DNA of 64,000 nucleotides from Periplaneta americana (GCF_040183065.1 NC_091119.1:205844298-205908297), one strand, 5' to 3'. Positions 1 through 12,960 are shown, numbered from the stretch's first letter. Notes: generated by a model not told the origin, from the sequence alone. Numbers and translations: made by a program.

Positions 1-1797
1 CACAGATCCGTATATTCAAGGCTTAACAAAAGTCTAAACAAATCTAACCTAACATGTCACAGATCCGTATATTCAAGGATTAACAAAAGTCTAAACTAAC
101 TTAACCTAACCTGTCACATATTCGTATATGCAAGGTATAGTTAAAGCGCTTATCATGATAGTAACACAAAAAATTCGAATGCATATTAGCGTAAAACTTT
201 CGTAATGTCACCTAAGTAATGTTAGTATGACTGAGGAAAGAGAATCCCACGTATTTCTATATTACAGAATATGGCGGACCGTCAGCTTGCGCTAGTATTT
301 ATGCCCCGACTGATAACTAATATTTGAGTCTCAATTCCGAATAATTAGCACAACCTCTAGTTTATGTGGATTCATAACACGTAAAATTTAAAATGTAAAA
401 CTTCCAGCTGTCTGGTCTTATTTCACACAGATAACGTTAAGTTATATTTATTGTATTAATTTTAACAAAAAAAAAAAAGATAGTGTTTCACCTCAATTTA
501 TCTCTATGACTACCGAATATAATTGAGAGTTAATATTAGCATTAGTTTTTTAAGAACGTAACGTAACATTATAATCACTTACTACACCACACTTTCACGA
601 TATACTGTATATAAATATTAGCATAAATTCGTCAGTTTCAGAACGCAATTATAACACAAATTTTACTCTCTAGAAAATATATAAATATTAAGTATAGCAC
701 AATCGAAGGTATTATACAGCAAGTACATGGGCCTATTTCATCGTTAAGTATTTACGAACACAAATAACCTAATGTTGATTATACGATATTAAATATTTCC
801 ATAATTTTAAGAATATATAATTATCGCGGAAAACACATCCAAAACGTTCGATCACTGCCCATTCCAACTGGGTACAGGAAGTGGGTATTACAGCGTACAT
901 TGCGCAGAACATAAGCTGGTTTGTGATTGGCTGCAATCTACATGAAACTCTCAAGACACTCAAAGAGCTCACCAAGAAAGTATATGCATTAATCACATTG
1001 GCAGAATAAGGATAAAATATGATGAGTCGTTACAAGGAGAACTGAGTTTAACTCTCATCTAAAGAATAATTTCTTTTATTCGAAATGGAATTACACAGCA
1101 TGAGAAGTGTACATAATGCCAAAACTTCTTGAAGTGAGAAAAATGCCTGGCCTTTATTATTAGATTGAAAGATATAGGGGAAATCTTTCAAGATAATGCT
1201 GATATAGTAGTGGAATATCTTAACAGCTCATTAAATGCAATGATGGCTCTTCCAGGGTATTTCTTGTGTAGCCTAATCTACTAGAAATTTTAACATATGT
1301 ACGTAATAATCTCATGGAATAATTGAGGTATTGCAGTATTTTACTGGTTTCTCTATGAACTTGCAGCATAACTGTCGACGTGAGGCTAGTTAGGAGTGAA
1401 ATTTTGTTATTTTTTTATTCAATTTATTTTTATTTCAAGCTCAAAAGTACTACAATCCATGCTCTTTTCAGAAAGGCTACAGATTTTATCTTGATACCAT
1501 TTTCAAGCCCTTTTCCGCCATATTTAAATGTATAAATGCAGCATTTAAATAACAAATACACACCACCTTTCCCGCATGCTATTTTCATAGAACAGAAGAT
1601 GTGAACACTGACTGAAGCTATGATTATTAAAACATTTAAATATAAATGTAGAAATCAAAACTATACTTATGTGGCCTAGATCTGGACTCTATTTTTGTTT
1701 TAGTTCTTTAGTAAAATTATGGCTATGCCGTAAAGATAATTTTTATTAGTTTATTTTACGACTCATTATTAACTGCGATGGTAATCTAGTGTATAAG
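1..1797. other. Non-coding, no gene recognised
   Basis: AT-rich sequence. The first about 125 nt hold two near-copies of a roughly 55-nt unit starting CACAGATCCGTATATTCAAG or similar, so a degenerate tandem repeat begins or continues off the left edge. I see no OBP signal-peptide exon here. Confidence 0.5.
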
Positions 1798-1799
1798 TG

Positions 1800-1996
1800 A
1801 AATGGCGATAATGCCAGCGAAATGAATTTACGGTTCAATGCCGAAAGTTATCCAGCATTTGCTCTTAACAGGTTGAGTGAAAATTCCGGAAAAAATCTCA
1901 ATCAGGTAACTTGTCTTAACCAGGATTTGAACCCAGACCCGATCGTTTCAAAGTCAGATGTTCTAAGCGTTGCTGCACAGATGTGTACGCGTAGTG

Positions 1997-2044
<48 letters not shown>

Positions 2045-2045
2045 C
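1800..2045 (-). repeat. Old SINE copy ending in (TAA)n
   Basis: Resembles the SINE at 13430-13640 read in the same direction: TTTGCTCTTAACAGGTTGAG, then a degenerate GATTTGAACC box. It ends in a pure (AAT)n array at 1998-2042. Diverged, hence old. Confidence 0.55.
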
Positions 2046-2267
2046 TTAATCTGTTTTGTATTCACAACTCTTTTGGGAGGTATTCCGTTGTAATACTTGT
2101 AGTGTATGTTGTTGTTTAGGCTACTATCCAAAGACAGGTTGAAACCACAGTTTAGTATATACAGTCGCGAAGCTCAATACGTAGTAAATATGCAAACATT
2201 AGATAGTTGCTCACCACTAGGATCGCTAATATCGCCTCATTACAGGCAATGCAAAATAGTACCGTCA

Positions 2268-3602
2268 CAGTCTATTGTTTCTAGCACCATCAAAACTCAA
2301 ACTTCGTGACTGTATATAGTAGACTGTGATACCGCTCCTATGAAATTAGTGTATGTACGATTGTGTTACTTCGTCTCTTAGGTAGTAGATAAATACAATA
2401 ATTCAGTACTCAATTGTAGTACTAAAATACAGACAAATAGAATGTGACGGGTGTCATACATGACATTATGTTTATTTTTTTTTATTTATTTATTTAAATT
2501 TAAATATACAGAATAAAGAATATAATTACAAAATAAACAAGAGAAATAGAAATAAAATAATACAAGCAATATAAAAGGAAGATACAGTAGTATTAACAAA
2601 ATTTGAGACCAAATGAGCAGCGCTCGTGCTCGGTCGCAGTTCAGATATAATATTAAAATAAAAAGAATAATAACAATAATAATAAAAATAAATAAGTAAA
2701 ATAAAATAAGAACTAAAATATAATTACAGCGGCAATGGAATTATATAATATAATATTAACACTAGAGAAGAATAATATCGCACGTGAAAAGTAGGACTAA
2801 TATATATTTCAAAATTATAGAATACAAATATAATATAGGTTGATTAATTCATACACATAGGCTATAAATTTATTTAATCAAATTGAAGATATTAACACGT
2901 TTCTAATTTTCTTGTTCTATGTTAGTGGGTTACATGTTAGAAGTTCTGGGTGTAATTTAGTTAAAGCATTGTGCAACCGAGGGCCAATGTAATTATAATT
3001 GCGAATATAGGAATATAAGTTAAATATAGTAAACATAACCTATAATTTCCATATGACATAACATATATATGTAGTGGCAGGGCATTGAAGACCACTAAAA
3101 TTAGACAGAAAGGGGCAATTGGTACAGTAAACATAACCTATAATTTCAACATATCTAAATATTCGTACGGTCCAACTGAAAATTACTGAATCGTGCATAA
3201 ATGAATGTACAAGAAGTTCGCAATATTTAATCGAAATAAAGGCAGGTATTATAAATAAGAGCAACGTAATTTTCACACCAAAATAATATTACACTTTAAT
3301 TCGCAAGGAATTGTCTGAAGTGTCTCCTAATCATTGTTCTAAATTTTATTAATGCAATTACACTACATTTTACAGAAATATATGTTACTCTTTATGCATT
3401 CCAATTAATTTATATGGTTGAAACGCCGCCCTTCGTGATCGGAAGCCAGTCACATAGTCTGCCTTACGGCCTGTATTAGATCACGATGCCGGTGACACAG
3501 TCTATTGTTCGTAGTACTTACAGCGCTCCAAGCGGCTAGCAACTATTGCGAGACATGCAAAAAATCATCCCAAGGTTCGTGATTGTATATAGTAGACTGT
3601 GG
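2268..3602. repeat. Two short MITEs and a LINE-like 3' region
   Basis: CACAGTCTATTGTT pairs inverted with AGTAGACTGTG at about 2268-2332 and at about 3495-3602, suggesting one MITE family of about 65-110 bp. Between them, 2460-3300 is A/T-rich with ordered segments like a LINE 3' region read in antisense. No protein match seen. Confidence 0.4.
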
Positions 3603-3947
3603 TTGAAACCTCATAAATAACGCTAATGAGGTATCACTTATGAGGTAGCTAAGCCAGGAGACAGTGAGATAGAATGACCAGCTCCTTTCCCTGTTGCGGT
3701 GTATATGTACCAGTTCTTCAGACATCATGCTATGTAGGAATTGTTTGTTTTATTTAACATGTGAAGACACGTCTTGTCAATCCTTAATACAGAGGAAATG
3801 TAATGTATAAAAAACAATAGAAAGATATCCATAGAGTGGATGCTATCCGGAATTCCACAGTTCCTAGTAAGTCATGGTAAATATTGTAAGCCCTAAAAGA
3901 TTACAGCCCTATAAACAGAAATATATGCTTCTTTGTGTGTTACACAG

Positions 3948-4026
3948 ATTTGCTGTGGAAACACACCAAAACTATGGAAAAGAAGTGATGACGTTTTCAA
4001 GAAGTGTTTATCCGAAATTAAGACAG
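3948..4026 (+). CDS. Gene A exon with CC doublet
   Basis: 79 nt, entered in phase 0 after a TTACACAG acceptor and left in phase 1 at GTAAGA. It encodes ICCGNTPKLW, then KKCLSEIKT. It aligns with [10 protein letters not shown] of gene B and TCCGKHNKTY of gene C. In this frame the exon has no start codon, so it cannot be a first exon. Confidence 0.8.
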
Positions 4027-7000
4027 GTAAGAGATCAAGGATCCTTCAAGTCGTGTCTACGAAATGATTATATAGACCAGTGGTTCGCAGTTACTTAGAG
4101 TTGTGGACTCCGTTTTTATTTTTAAGGCAAGCTACGAACCCCACACCTTTAAATTTTGGTATCTGCGTAGAAGTAGCGGTTGGGAGGTGGGTAGCAATAT
4201 TAACAACAGTTAAATTGAACATGCTGTACAGTGTATACGTGAATCTAGATGTCATGGGAAAAATCACACCTCCTTTTGTTTCAGAGTATTCTTTCCACGT
4301 CTGGTTCAATATTTGCTACTTTTAACCTTAAATCAGGTTCAACATCATGGCGATTTCTATGTTTGTAAGGAATCAAAGTATTGAAAATCTTTGTTCACAA
4401 AGATATATGCTAGTGGAACTAGGTCCTTCAATGCCTTTTCATCTATTTTCTCATACTGAGAAAATACATTCACCCGAAACTAATCAAGTGTACATTCTAT
4501 GAAAAATATGTTTAATGAGCCTTTACAAGTAACACCAACAAGTTCATCTTGCTCCTCCTCAGACAAGCACACTACACTCGAAAAGATTTCTTATCCATGC
4601 GTAGTCGTGCTTCTTCACTTTTGCATACAGGAATGCAATGATATTGTATTTATTAACATTCCATGGTATTCATACATTGCTTACAGCTAGAATATAGAAC
4701 AAGTCAAAAAACTTAATACTATTATAAAGTCTTAATTTATAGTCACAGTCTAGACGAGATTTACAATATAGTCTACTAGTACAACACAAAGTTTTAGTAT
4801 CAATTTCACGAAGTGTTATTGAATGTCATGAATTCACCTACAGAATAGAAGGCGTGAGAAATTAGGTACTTCTTTAATTTAGCCCTAAATAATTTTATGT
4901 TTTGAGTTTCATTTTTTATATCGATAGGGAGGCTATTAAAAATTTTTACTGCCATATAACGCACTCCTTTTTGATAGCACGATAGACTTGCCGATGGAAT
5001 ATGAAAGTCATTTTTACGTGTATTTATGCTATGAACTGTTGAATTAGTTACAAAGTTTTCACGATTACATACGAGGAAGATTATTAATGAAAAGATATAC
5101 TGACAAGCCATGGGCATTATTTTTAGTTTTTTGAAAATAGTCCTACACGATTCCCTAGATTTGGCACCTACTATTATCCTAAGTACTCTTTTTTGTAATA
5201 GAAATATACTGTTGCTATCTGTGGAATTTCCCCAGAATATTATTCCAAAACTCATTACCGAGTGGAAGAATGCAAAGTATATTGTTTTTAAGGTATTGGT
5301 ATTTACTATCTTTTGCATAGATCTAATAGCAAAACAAGCTGAATTTAGTTTGGGGGTAATTTCTTTAATATGATTTTTCTAATGTAACACATTATCGATT
5401 TTTAAGCCAAGAAATTTGGTTGTTGTTGTTTCTAATAGGGATCTATTGTTAATTATTGCGATAGAAATTTGCGACGTTGAATTTGGACAGGATTTAAATT
5501 GAATTATGTTAGTTTTGTTACAATTTAATACCAATTCATTGACTGAGAACCAGTCACATGGTTATTCATAGGAAAAATTCTGCTGCGATTGTTTGCAAAA
5601 TTGAGCATATTATAAATTATGAGATGTAAATAGTGCCACGGACCCAGAGGAGTCCGCGGACCACCAATTTGAAAACACTGATGTACAAACAGGTAAGCAA
5701 GTTGCGTTAGTGACCGTCCTGTTTAAAAAATAAAATTGAATTACCCCCAAGACACAGAAGAATAGGCCTACATAGTATTAAGGAAATCTTTACATTTGTA
5801 AGATTTACAGCAGTGTAAATTGTAAATTAGTATTGTGTAAAATACAGGGTTAGTTAAAAGTCCCGCACCATCTAAATAACTTTTGAAGCATACGGTTCAG
5901 TGACATGAAACTTGGTATGTGGGGATAACCATATACTAAGAACTCAATAATGGTACTACCGAGTTTTTTCTACTTCCGGTTTAACCGGAAGTAACTCCAA
6001 CTCTCTTACTTTAAATGGAACACCCAATATATATATTTTTTTATTTTTGAATAGTGCTCATTAAGAGCTTTTCAAAAAGTACACACACTCGATACTGCTG
6101 TACAAATTCAGTGTTGCTAAGTCAAGAAAATAGAAAAGAGTATCGAATATTAATATAATAAAATACTCCTTCCTTAACAAAAACAAAACAAAGCTAGCTC
6201 ACCTGACAAATTATGTGTTCAAATTGGTAGCCCTCAGCTGCTTTACAATGTGTCACTCGATCATAGAAACCATTGAAGGAATGATTTAACCAGGCTTTAG
6301 GGATACCTTGCAACACTTCCATTTTTATTTAGCAACACTGAATTTGTACAGAAGTATCAAGTGTGGGTACTTTTTGAAAAGCTCTTAATGAGCTTTATTC
6401 AAAAATAAAAAAAATATATATTGGGTGTTCCATTTAAAATAAGAGAGTTGGAGTTACTTCCGGTTAAACCGGAAATAGAAAAAACTCGGTAATACCATTA
6501 TTGAGTTCTTAGCATATGGTTATCCTCACATACCAAGTTTCATGTCACTGAACCGTATGCTTCAAAAGTTATTTAGATGGTGCGGGACTTTTAACTAACC
6601 CTATTAAAATCTATATACCTATGTTCATCTTTATTTCAGGATATGACGAAAGAGCAACGAGGAATAAGGTGGTAAGTAGATATTGTATAAGTGTGATTCC
6701 AACACTTAGCAGTGTAACAGCTACATGTTACAACATGAAGACACTGATTGAACTTCAAGATAAAGTGTTGCAATAATATTAATATATTGGTTTGTTAAAT
6801 GTACTTTAATACAGTATAAGGCCGAGTAATATGGTACGAAAGACTTGAATGAAAGATTTTGGTATAAATACTGGTCTAAAATGCATTAGCACAACACTTT
6901 TCCAACTTCGGTACTTTAGTTGTAATTCAATATTCAGGGTTCTGAACCAAGATCTTCAATGATTACATCACCAGCTGTGCAGCTCCTCCTTATTGTAAGG

Positions 7001-9773
7001 GCAGGGCAGGGTATTTATGGAGATCGCGAAAATCACGACATAATAGATATGCAATAGATGTTTTACTAATCTTTACGAATTAAGTGATTCTGATTAATAA
7101 TATGCGGATAAAACAATCGTAACAAATCGCGAAATAGAGTTCTATTAGCGAAATATGAACACATTCGCGAATTATTCCCATTGCGTCGTTTTCTAGCGAA
7201 TTTCATATTCTGAGTTTTTTTCGCATTTTTTTTTTTCACTTGAATTTGTTATACAGTGAAACCTCTCATTTACAGATGTCGAAGAGACGTAACAATCTGT
7301 CCGCATCTGGGAGGTGTCCTTTATTGGGAGGGAGGCTACCCAATCTAACAGTAAATTTATAATATGTATTATGTATCCCTTCACGCTTTAAATTAAGTCT
7401 ATTGCTGTAGTTTAATTCTAAATACAGTACAGTATACTACAGTAAATTCTTTGCAACTTTGAATTACAGTAGATAAGACGGAAATAGTAATATGCGTTAC
7501 AAGAGCGGTATGTTGAAGTTTTCATGGTCGAGGAAAAGTTTGAAAAAGCGAAACGTAGTTGAGCTTTTTTAATTTCCGAGAATTGAAAGAAAACATACCG
7601 CTCGTGTATCGTACATTATTTTGTGCGAAGATCGTTTATTACATACCTGAAAGAGGAATTTCTAATTAGTTGCAATGAAATCTCCGTCTTGGTTTCTGTT
7701 CAATGACGGCAAATTTGCAAAACAAATATATCTATCTTCAACATTGTTGCTTTAAAATGTTTTCTGTGTTTACTATACTCCAGCAGGCCGTTATATACGT
7801 CTGTCTTTTTTTCCCCCCAGTCTATAAATGCGAACTTAAAACAAACGGCTTCCTTAATGTTACATGCATCACGAAATGCAGTAACTTTAGTGGAGTTGTA
7901 GAGTTTACTTAATTTTTGCAAATATTTAAAAACAATAATTAACAGTGAAATTTAGGTGAAATTGCAGTGGTAAGTTTCCAATTCATAATTGTTACTATAT
8001 TGAACGTCCCTAAAAATAATATGTTAAAAGCCTAAAGCAGTAAAATCAATATGTCACTTAAGCGGTAAGAAGATGGAAATTGTTATTATGTTAGGTTGAG
8101 AATACTGAATGTGGAATTTTAAACTTTCCGCGGATTGGTTTTGTGCGGAAACCAAGCAAATACGCACGATCTCGCATAAAAGTAAAATACAGTACTGTGC
8201 CATGCCGTTTTATTCTAGGTCTACAGTTATGCAGTACTGTAATTTGCAGTTTTCAACTCAACCTTTACGTTCAGGTGCCATGTCTCTCGAAACAGAACAA
8301 CTATTGAAGTGAAGAGAATAATCCTACTAATCCAATCATGCGTCGAATACAATTTCACGATCGTGGAAACCTTGGACCCATCAGACAGGTTACATTTTAT
8401 GACTTTGTTTATCCACCCGCTTCCAGCTAACAAGGGGTAGCCGGCTGGGCTAGTGGTAGCCTACGAGACCCTTATTGTCTTCTGTCATGTTACGGAATTT
8501 CTGTACAGTTCTCAAAACCAAATTTTCCATTCTTGTAACACATTAGGTCTTGAAATCCAAGTTCTCTCCGCAGTCAGGAGGTAAAGCAAACTTTAGGACT
8601 GTGAAACAGCTGTCCGTGTTCGTGTCTGAAAGTGTCCGTAAACGAGAATTAAATTTATCATTATTTGTATATTATTTCAGTTGGGACATAAAAATCTGTC
8701 CGTATTTGAGGAGTGTCCGTATCTTGGGGTTGTCCGTAAGGAGAGGTTTCACTGTATATCCAAGTAGGCTACATTACACGGTATTGCAGGTGTTCTGATT
8801 ACCTTAGTGAATTCAAAAGACGGAGAATTCAACATTTGACTAATATAATTTGAAAGTATTATTTGAGGGCTGCGAGTTTTTTCTTTTTTTTTTTCGTTTT
8901 TAATGAATGTGTTTTAAATACAGTCTCAATCCAACAAATATTGTCTATTGGCCATAACGCACCTATACCAGAATCCAACGAATCTTTAATGTTAATTATT
9001 TGGAAAGTAATATTCATACTGATTTAATATTCCAATTCAAAAATAATTATATTTTCAAACATTTTCATTAATCTCTACCAAAAGTACAAATCAATCTCCA
9101 ACAATCTCCGCCGACACCAATATTAAAAAAAAAAAACAAATGATAAAATTAATCTCCATAAATACTGCCCCTGTGTATAGGTCAGTGTTGCTGCATCTAT
9201 CTGAAAAATTCTGGAATTTATGAAAGTTTCATTTATTTATCTGCAGTGAGTGTTCGTTATCATTGTGTGGGAAAATAATTTATTTTTAGAATGTGAGAGG
9301 AATCCGAGAACTAAAATTTTATCACATATTTTTTCCATTTCTCATAAATATCATTCCATTCTCTACCACTCTGTATAATTCAGTATTATGAGTTTACGTA
9401 AACATTGTTAGCGATTATACCAAGAGATATTTAATATAACAAGTCTTAAATAATTTTTCAGTGTATTGCCCAATGCATTGGCGAAAAGAAATTTTTGGTA
9501 AGTTTACTTAAAATTGTGGAGTTGCTGTATATATCTCTATATTGGGAAATATTATTCAGTTACACATACTTTATTTCTTTCAGGTTAACAACCAGGGATA
9601 TGTGAAACAAGATGCCTTCTTGAATGCTGTATCCTATACCTACATAAAGCCCGGTTTCAAAACTCTTATAGAAAAAATTGTCGCAACTTGTGTTGCAGAA
9701 TCCAATCAGAATGCAGAAAGTATGTTATGCAAGGGAAGGCTATAGATTTATGCATGCTAAGAGTAGATAAGTA

Positions 9774-9822
<49 letters not shown>

Positions 9823-12800
9823 GTTAGGCATAATATCTGTTGAAAATATTAACAATTCTGTTTCGTATTCCAATCTTAATAGACTCAATGTCGAAGAACC
9901 TTGATGGAGACAACTGTAACCCAGCTTCACTCATGACCAAGAATTGTTTCGAGAGAGAGCTGGTGCTGGTAAGAGTAACATCTAATATCATCGTTAAAAA
10001 TTACATTTCTCCTGTAATAGATACAACTGTGCTTTTGTTACTGTAGGGGAGGATCATAAATCGTTTTCTAAGTGACTTTCACTTACGGGAGTGTGATCCA
10101 AAGAATCTCATATTGTAAGTGCATGGGAACTGCTTCGTAATGTCATCCAGGAGATGATTTTCTATTAATGTAACTCAGTGAAATATGATAATTGCTTAAA
10201 TTGATGCGACAACGAAATAATATTAAATGCTATTTCCTTCATAATACTTTGAAAATTATTTCACTCTTGCCCTGTAGTACCACATCATATTTTCACGGTA
10301 GTGAAATTATACTCCTTACCTGCACATTATTCTGTAGCCTAAACTTATGCCATTGCCTGTGGGGCTGTCTTAAGGCAAGAAATATATTTTCAGATTCTTA
10401 GAAACAGCATGGACTTCAGATGACTGGTAATTTGAAAGTTACTACCAACTAGAAGAGGAGTAGCTTGGACGTTTTTCATTATCTGTGATGAATAAGAAAA
10501 TATCATAATATTTCTGAGATTGGCAGTACATTCGTCTCAAGATAAACAAGTAAAGATAAGCTGAGTCTGATCTCCTGCTGCTGGGAATGTTAGAAAGACT
10601 AAATGTAATATGACTGATCTGTGAAAGTAGGCGAAGGTGGACCCAATATTAACACCATGGATGAATATAAAATAGGATGCGAAACTTACTGAGTTTCCCG
10701 TAACACATACTAGAGGCGCTGTTGTAGAAATTGCTCTTGCTGCCACCTCTTTGGAGGAGGGGCGTTATTACATCTAGCAGCGCACCAAGTAGCGAAAAGA
10801 GTAACTAATTGCTACATGCATTTAGCAGCGCACCTGGTGACGAAAATGTTAAACTGTGCAGAAAGTATTCCCTCACACCCTCATCGATATTCAAAACTAA
10901 CCCAATTTAAAATAAAACATTTACATTTTTATTCCTCACAGCAGCTTCAACTGAAAATTCTTACCGGAGCCAACAGGAAGATAAAAGAGACGATCTATTT
11001 TACACTACCCAATTAAAATATAACCAGACAGAGACAAAAAATAAAGCAAAAGGTTAGATAATTGGGATTGTATTCTTTGGGTATTTATTGTACAGCACAA
11101 TGGAAAAGTCTGCAAGAACTACTTAGATAGTTCAATTTATTATATTACTATTACTTTGCAATACATTCAACAACACTATTTTTACAACGTCCATAAACAT
11201 CACTGCTTATACAAACACGTAGTATCACTTTATGTTCACTTATTAACAAGTTTCTGTCTGCCATCTTGTCTCCTCGAGCAATATCTCGAATGGATAAATA
11301 GAGAACTCTGGGTAATGTACCCAGCACGTAGTTCTAATGTTCACCACCTACGACGTTGGGCGCTGATCATCTTATTTCAGCCCCCCGCCGCCAGATGGTG
11401 CTGACCGCAATTTCGCATCCTATTATATATTTGTCCATGGTAACACGGTCTTGAATGCACTGCCTAATTATCTTGAAGCTTTGAAGAGTCAAGAGAAAAG
11501 GTTCAGAACCGAATTAACAAATCTGATGTACATTCATACCTTTTACTCAATTAATGAGTTCTTTATGTATGTAAATTGAATTAAATTGCTTACTATATTC
11601 TATATTTTTATTTAATTCTAACATTTTCACATCTAAAAGTTACAATGAAGCTTTAAGATCAATACAATACATTTTTGTTGTTGTTGTTGTTAACTAGTTC
11701 TAAGTTCTTGACAACAAAGCCATTAACTCTGGTGCTCTCCACACAGTGGGGTTTAGAGGAACGGGCTGTTCATTCCTGAAGATGATTCTGAGCCATTTCT
11801 TTCTCAACACTGCACAGTGGACAAATTGGTGAAGAAATAATTCCTATTTTTTCAACTGTTCTGACAAATAGTCATGCCCTGCGAGTAATCGAAACAATGC
11901 AATAAGTGGAATTACATCAAGAAATAAATTGCATTAATGCAAGATGATATGGTGACATTAGCGCTTCATAGTATGATGGTAGAAATGTTCCGCATGGTTC
12001 GATATATTATGTAATTTAAATATTTTGTAGGTAATATAGCAATTATTTAAGTGAGTAATTGTAAATATCCACAGAGTTACATTAATTCGAAAGTCATAAA
12101 TATCCTCTGGCGTAAACTCAATAATATTGCTAGTGATTAGTCCCCATAAATCACTTCTGATAAGCATTGTTTTCTTCCAGAATTGTCCTGCAGATCAGGT
12201 GGTTGAAGGTGAGTAACTGTATTATCAACTTCAGTCTAGAAACGTATTTACTATTTGACAGTATATGCCACATATTTCTAAGTCATACAGATACTGAATA
12301 AATATATACTGTTAAACAGGTTAATAATTGTAAGCGAACATCGCCATTCCTCCTTTTTCTTTCTTTCATATCTTTCACGTAGTCGAATCTCTCGAATTCG
12401 CGACTTGCGGTCTCCATATAAAGACTGAACTGCCATAGGATTATTCGTTTTCGTACATCATCTAGTGGCGAAAGTTTAGTATTTCACAAAATGGTCTGAA
12501 TGATTTATTTGTAATTATTAAAATATTATTCCACTTAAAATATAAAGACTAGCTAAGATGAATGCGTTATGTTAACAGTAAAGAAACTGTTAATACGAAT
12601 ACACATTAACCGATGATATGCATTATTTACACGTTTTGATGAAAATAAACCTATATACCTATTTAAAGATCACTATGATGTTTTCATTATTAAGATTTAT
12701 TTTATTTTCATAAATCTTCTGTTCATGGTTTCTAAGGAGCAATATACGCGTACAGTATTACAGAAATGGTAGAAAACAATTTTCAAGAATAGGTATGCAC

Positions 12801-12960
12801 TTAAACTTTCCTTGTTTTACATGGAAGGAATTCTTATCTACAAAAATCTTCATTACATGATCGAAACATGAATGTTCATCTTTCTGTTTCAGGTGAAGAA
12901 TGTGACCAAGTTCGTCAGAGGATGAAGGAGTCGAAGGACAAAAAGGATCAGAGATATTGA
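3948..12960 (+). CDS. OBP gene A: plus-C-type odorant-binding-like protein, 5' exons missing
   Basis: Seven coding exons join in frame: 3948-4026, 6640-6671, 9462-9497, 9584-9719, 9883-9968, 12181-12208 and 12893-12960 (TGA). They encode 154 residues. Cysteines lie at partial-protein residues 2, 3, 20, 38, 42, 85, 106, 116, 125 and 136. Recognisable blocks are ICCGNTPKLW, CIAQC, GYVKQDAFLNAV, TCVAESNQN, NCNPA, NCPADQ and a charged tail ending DQRY. The CC doublet, the C-x3-C pair and the Cys-Pro after the sixth core cysteine fit plus-C OBPs, which are secreted carriers of hydrophobic ligands. All introns are GT-AG with phases 1,0,0,1,0,1. The signal-peptide and linker exons found in genes B and C are not visible upstream and probably lie left of the window. 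Ligand and tissue are unknown. I am confident of the exon chain and moderately sure of the subfamily. Confidence 0.8.
4078..5683. mobile_element. hAT-like element, non-autonomous, in gene A intron
   Basis: Begins CAGTGGTTCGCAGTTAC and ends with the inverse of CAGTGTTTTCAAATTGGTGG, the CAGTGGTTCTCAA-type ends seen in hAT elements. No clean 8-bp duplication is visible. It contains the LINE fragment at 4806-5575. Confidence 0.4.
4806..5575 (-). mobile_element. LINE reverse transcriptase 3' fragment (Jockey/CR1-like)
   Basis: A 170-aa open frame (4806-5318) carries motifs of the RT thumb/C-terminal part of Jockey-group LINEs: FHSVMSFGIIFWGNS, QKRVLRIIVGAKSRESCR, GVRYMAVKIFNSLPIDIK. Upstream, out of frame, 5330-5575 still reads DWFSVNELVLNCNKT and TKFLGLKIDN. 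Truncated at the 5' end, with at least one frameshift and one stop between the blocks. Confidence 0.7.
5846..6602. mobile_element. Foldback (long inverted repeat) element
   Basis: Starts AGGGTTAGTTAAAAGTCCCG and ends with its inverse. The arms are about 350 nt each and nearly identical, around an unmatched centre near 6150-6300. No coding capacity. Confidence 0.75.
6640..6671 (+). CDS. Gene A 32-nt micro-exon
   Basis: Encodes GYDERATRNKV between a TTTATTTCAG acceptor and a GTAAGT donor, phases 1 to 0. The large foldback element at 5846-6602 ends only 37 nt before it, so the branch point and polypyrimidine tract sit in the short remainder. The counterpart is 35 nt in gene C and 89 nt in gene B. 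Confidence 0.7.
6672..7253. other. Gene A intron, nothing recognised
   Basis: AT-rich intron sequence between the 32-nt exon and the Tigger-like element. No repeat family or coding signal is recognised. Confidence 0.4.
7254..8754. mobile_element. Tigger/pogo-like DNA transposon with internal insert
   Basis: Ends CAGTGAAACCTCTC and the inverse GAGAGGTTTCACTG, flanked by TA on both sides, as in the pogo group. Compared with the copy at 50859-51643 (opposite orientation), it has an insert of about 690 nt at about 7487-8178. No intact transposase. Confidence 0.75.
7487..8178. mobile_element. Insert element, related to the insert at about 20687-21478
   Basis: Absent from the sister Tigger copy. 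It matches, in reverse, the block inside the TIR element at 20155-21756 (CGCACGATCTCGCA at one end, ACAAGAGCGGTATGTT at the other). A 93-nt hairpin lies at 7504-7596, GAGCGGTATGTT against AACATACCGCTC. Confidence 0.6.
8755..9461. other. Gene A intron, nothing recognised
   Basis: AT-rich intron sequence with A and T runs. No repeat family or coding signal is recognised. Confidence 0.4.
9462..9497 (+). CDS. Gene A 36-nt exon with C-x3-C
   Basis: Encodes CIAQCIGEKKFL between TTTTTCAG and GTAAGT. Genes B (19987-20022) and C (62524-62559) each have a 36-nt exon at the same place with Cys at codon 5. C-x3-C is the usual spacing of the second and third OBP cysteines. Confidence 0.8.
9584..9719 (+). 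CDS. Gene A helical-core exon
   Basis: 136 nt encoding VNNQGYVKQDAF through TCVAESNQNAE, with acceptor TTTCTTTCAG and donor GTATGT. Exactly the same length as gene B exon 19707-19842, with which it shares the GYV motif and C-x-AESN. Confidence 0.85.
9776..9822. repeat. (TTA)n microsatellite
   Basis: Pure trinucleotide run of about 15 units in the 163-nt intron between two gene A exons. Confidence 0.9.
9883..9968 (+). CDS. Gene A exon with C5/C6
   Basis: 86 nt encoding NSMSKNLDGDNCNPA then TKNCFERELVL. Phase 1 in, phase 0 out at GTAAGA. It aligns with [13 protein letters not shown] of gene B. Confidence 0.8.
10656..11441. mobile_element. TIR element, copy 1 (gene A intron)
   Basis: Ends share the inverted core ATAATAGGATGCGAAA, with CCATGG at both edges. 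The interior matches copy 2 at 20155-21756 but lacks that copy's 0.8-kb insert. No transposase seen; a non-autonomous element. Confidence 0.7.
11442..12180. other. Gene A intron, nothing recognised
   Basis: AT-rich with a short (TTG)n run near 11676. No family recognised. Confidence 0.4.
12181..12208 (+). CDS. Gene A 28-nt exon with Cys-Pro
   Basis: Encodes NCPADQVVE after TTTTCTTCCAG, then donor GTGAGT. Gene B has a 28-nt exon SCPEDKKVK at the same position. The Cys-Pro is the plus-C hallmark. Confidence 0.8.
12893..12960 (+). CDS. Gene A terminal exon
   Basis: Encodes EECDQVRQRMKES and a lysine-rich end, then TGA. Acceptor CTGTTTCAG, phase 1. An AATAAA lies at 13141-13146. Confidence 0.8.

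Noticed and set aside
1158-1256. Possible linker exon (exon 2) of gene A: reads DIGEIFQDNADIVVEYLNSS
   Set aside because: Resembles the linker pattern, but the acceptor is poor and every donor leaves a phase that does not fit the CC exon at 3948.
1916-2131. Open frames made of Asn, Tyr, Ile or Leu runs (also 13616-13846, 31782-32039, 45911-46177)
   Set aside because: They are translations of (TAA)n or (TTA)n microsatellites.
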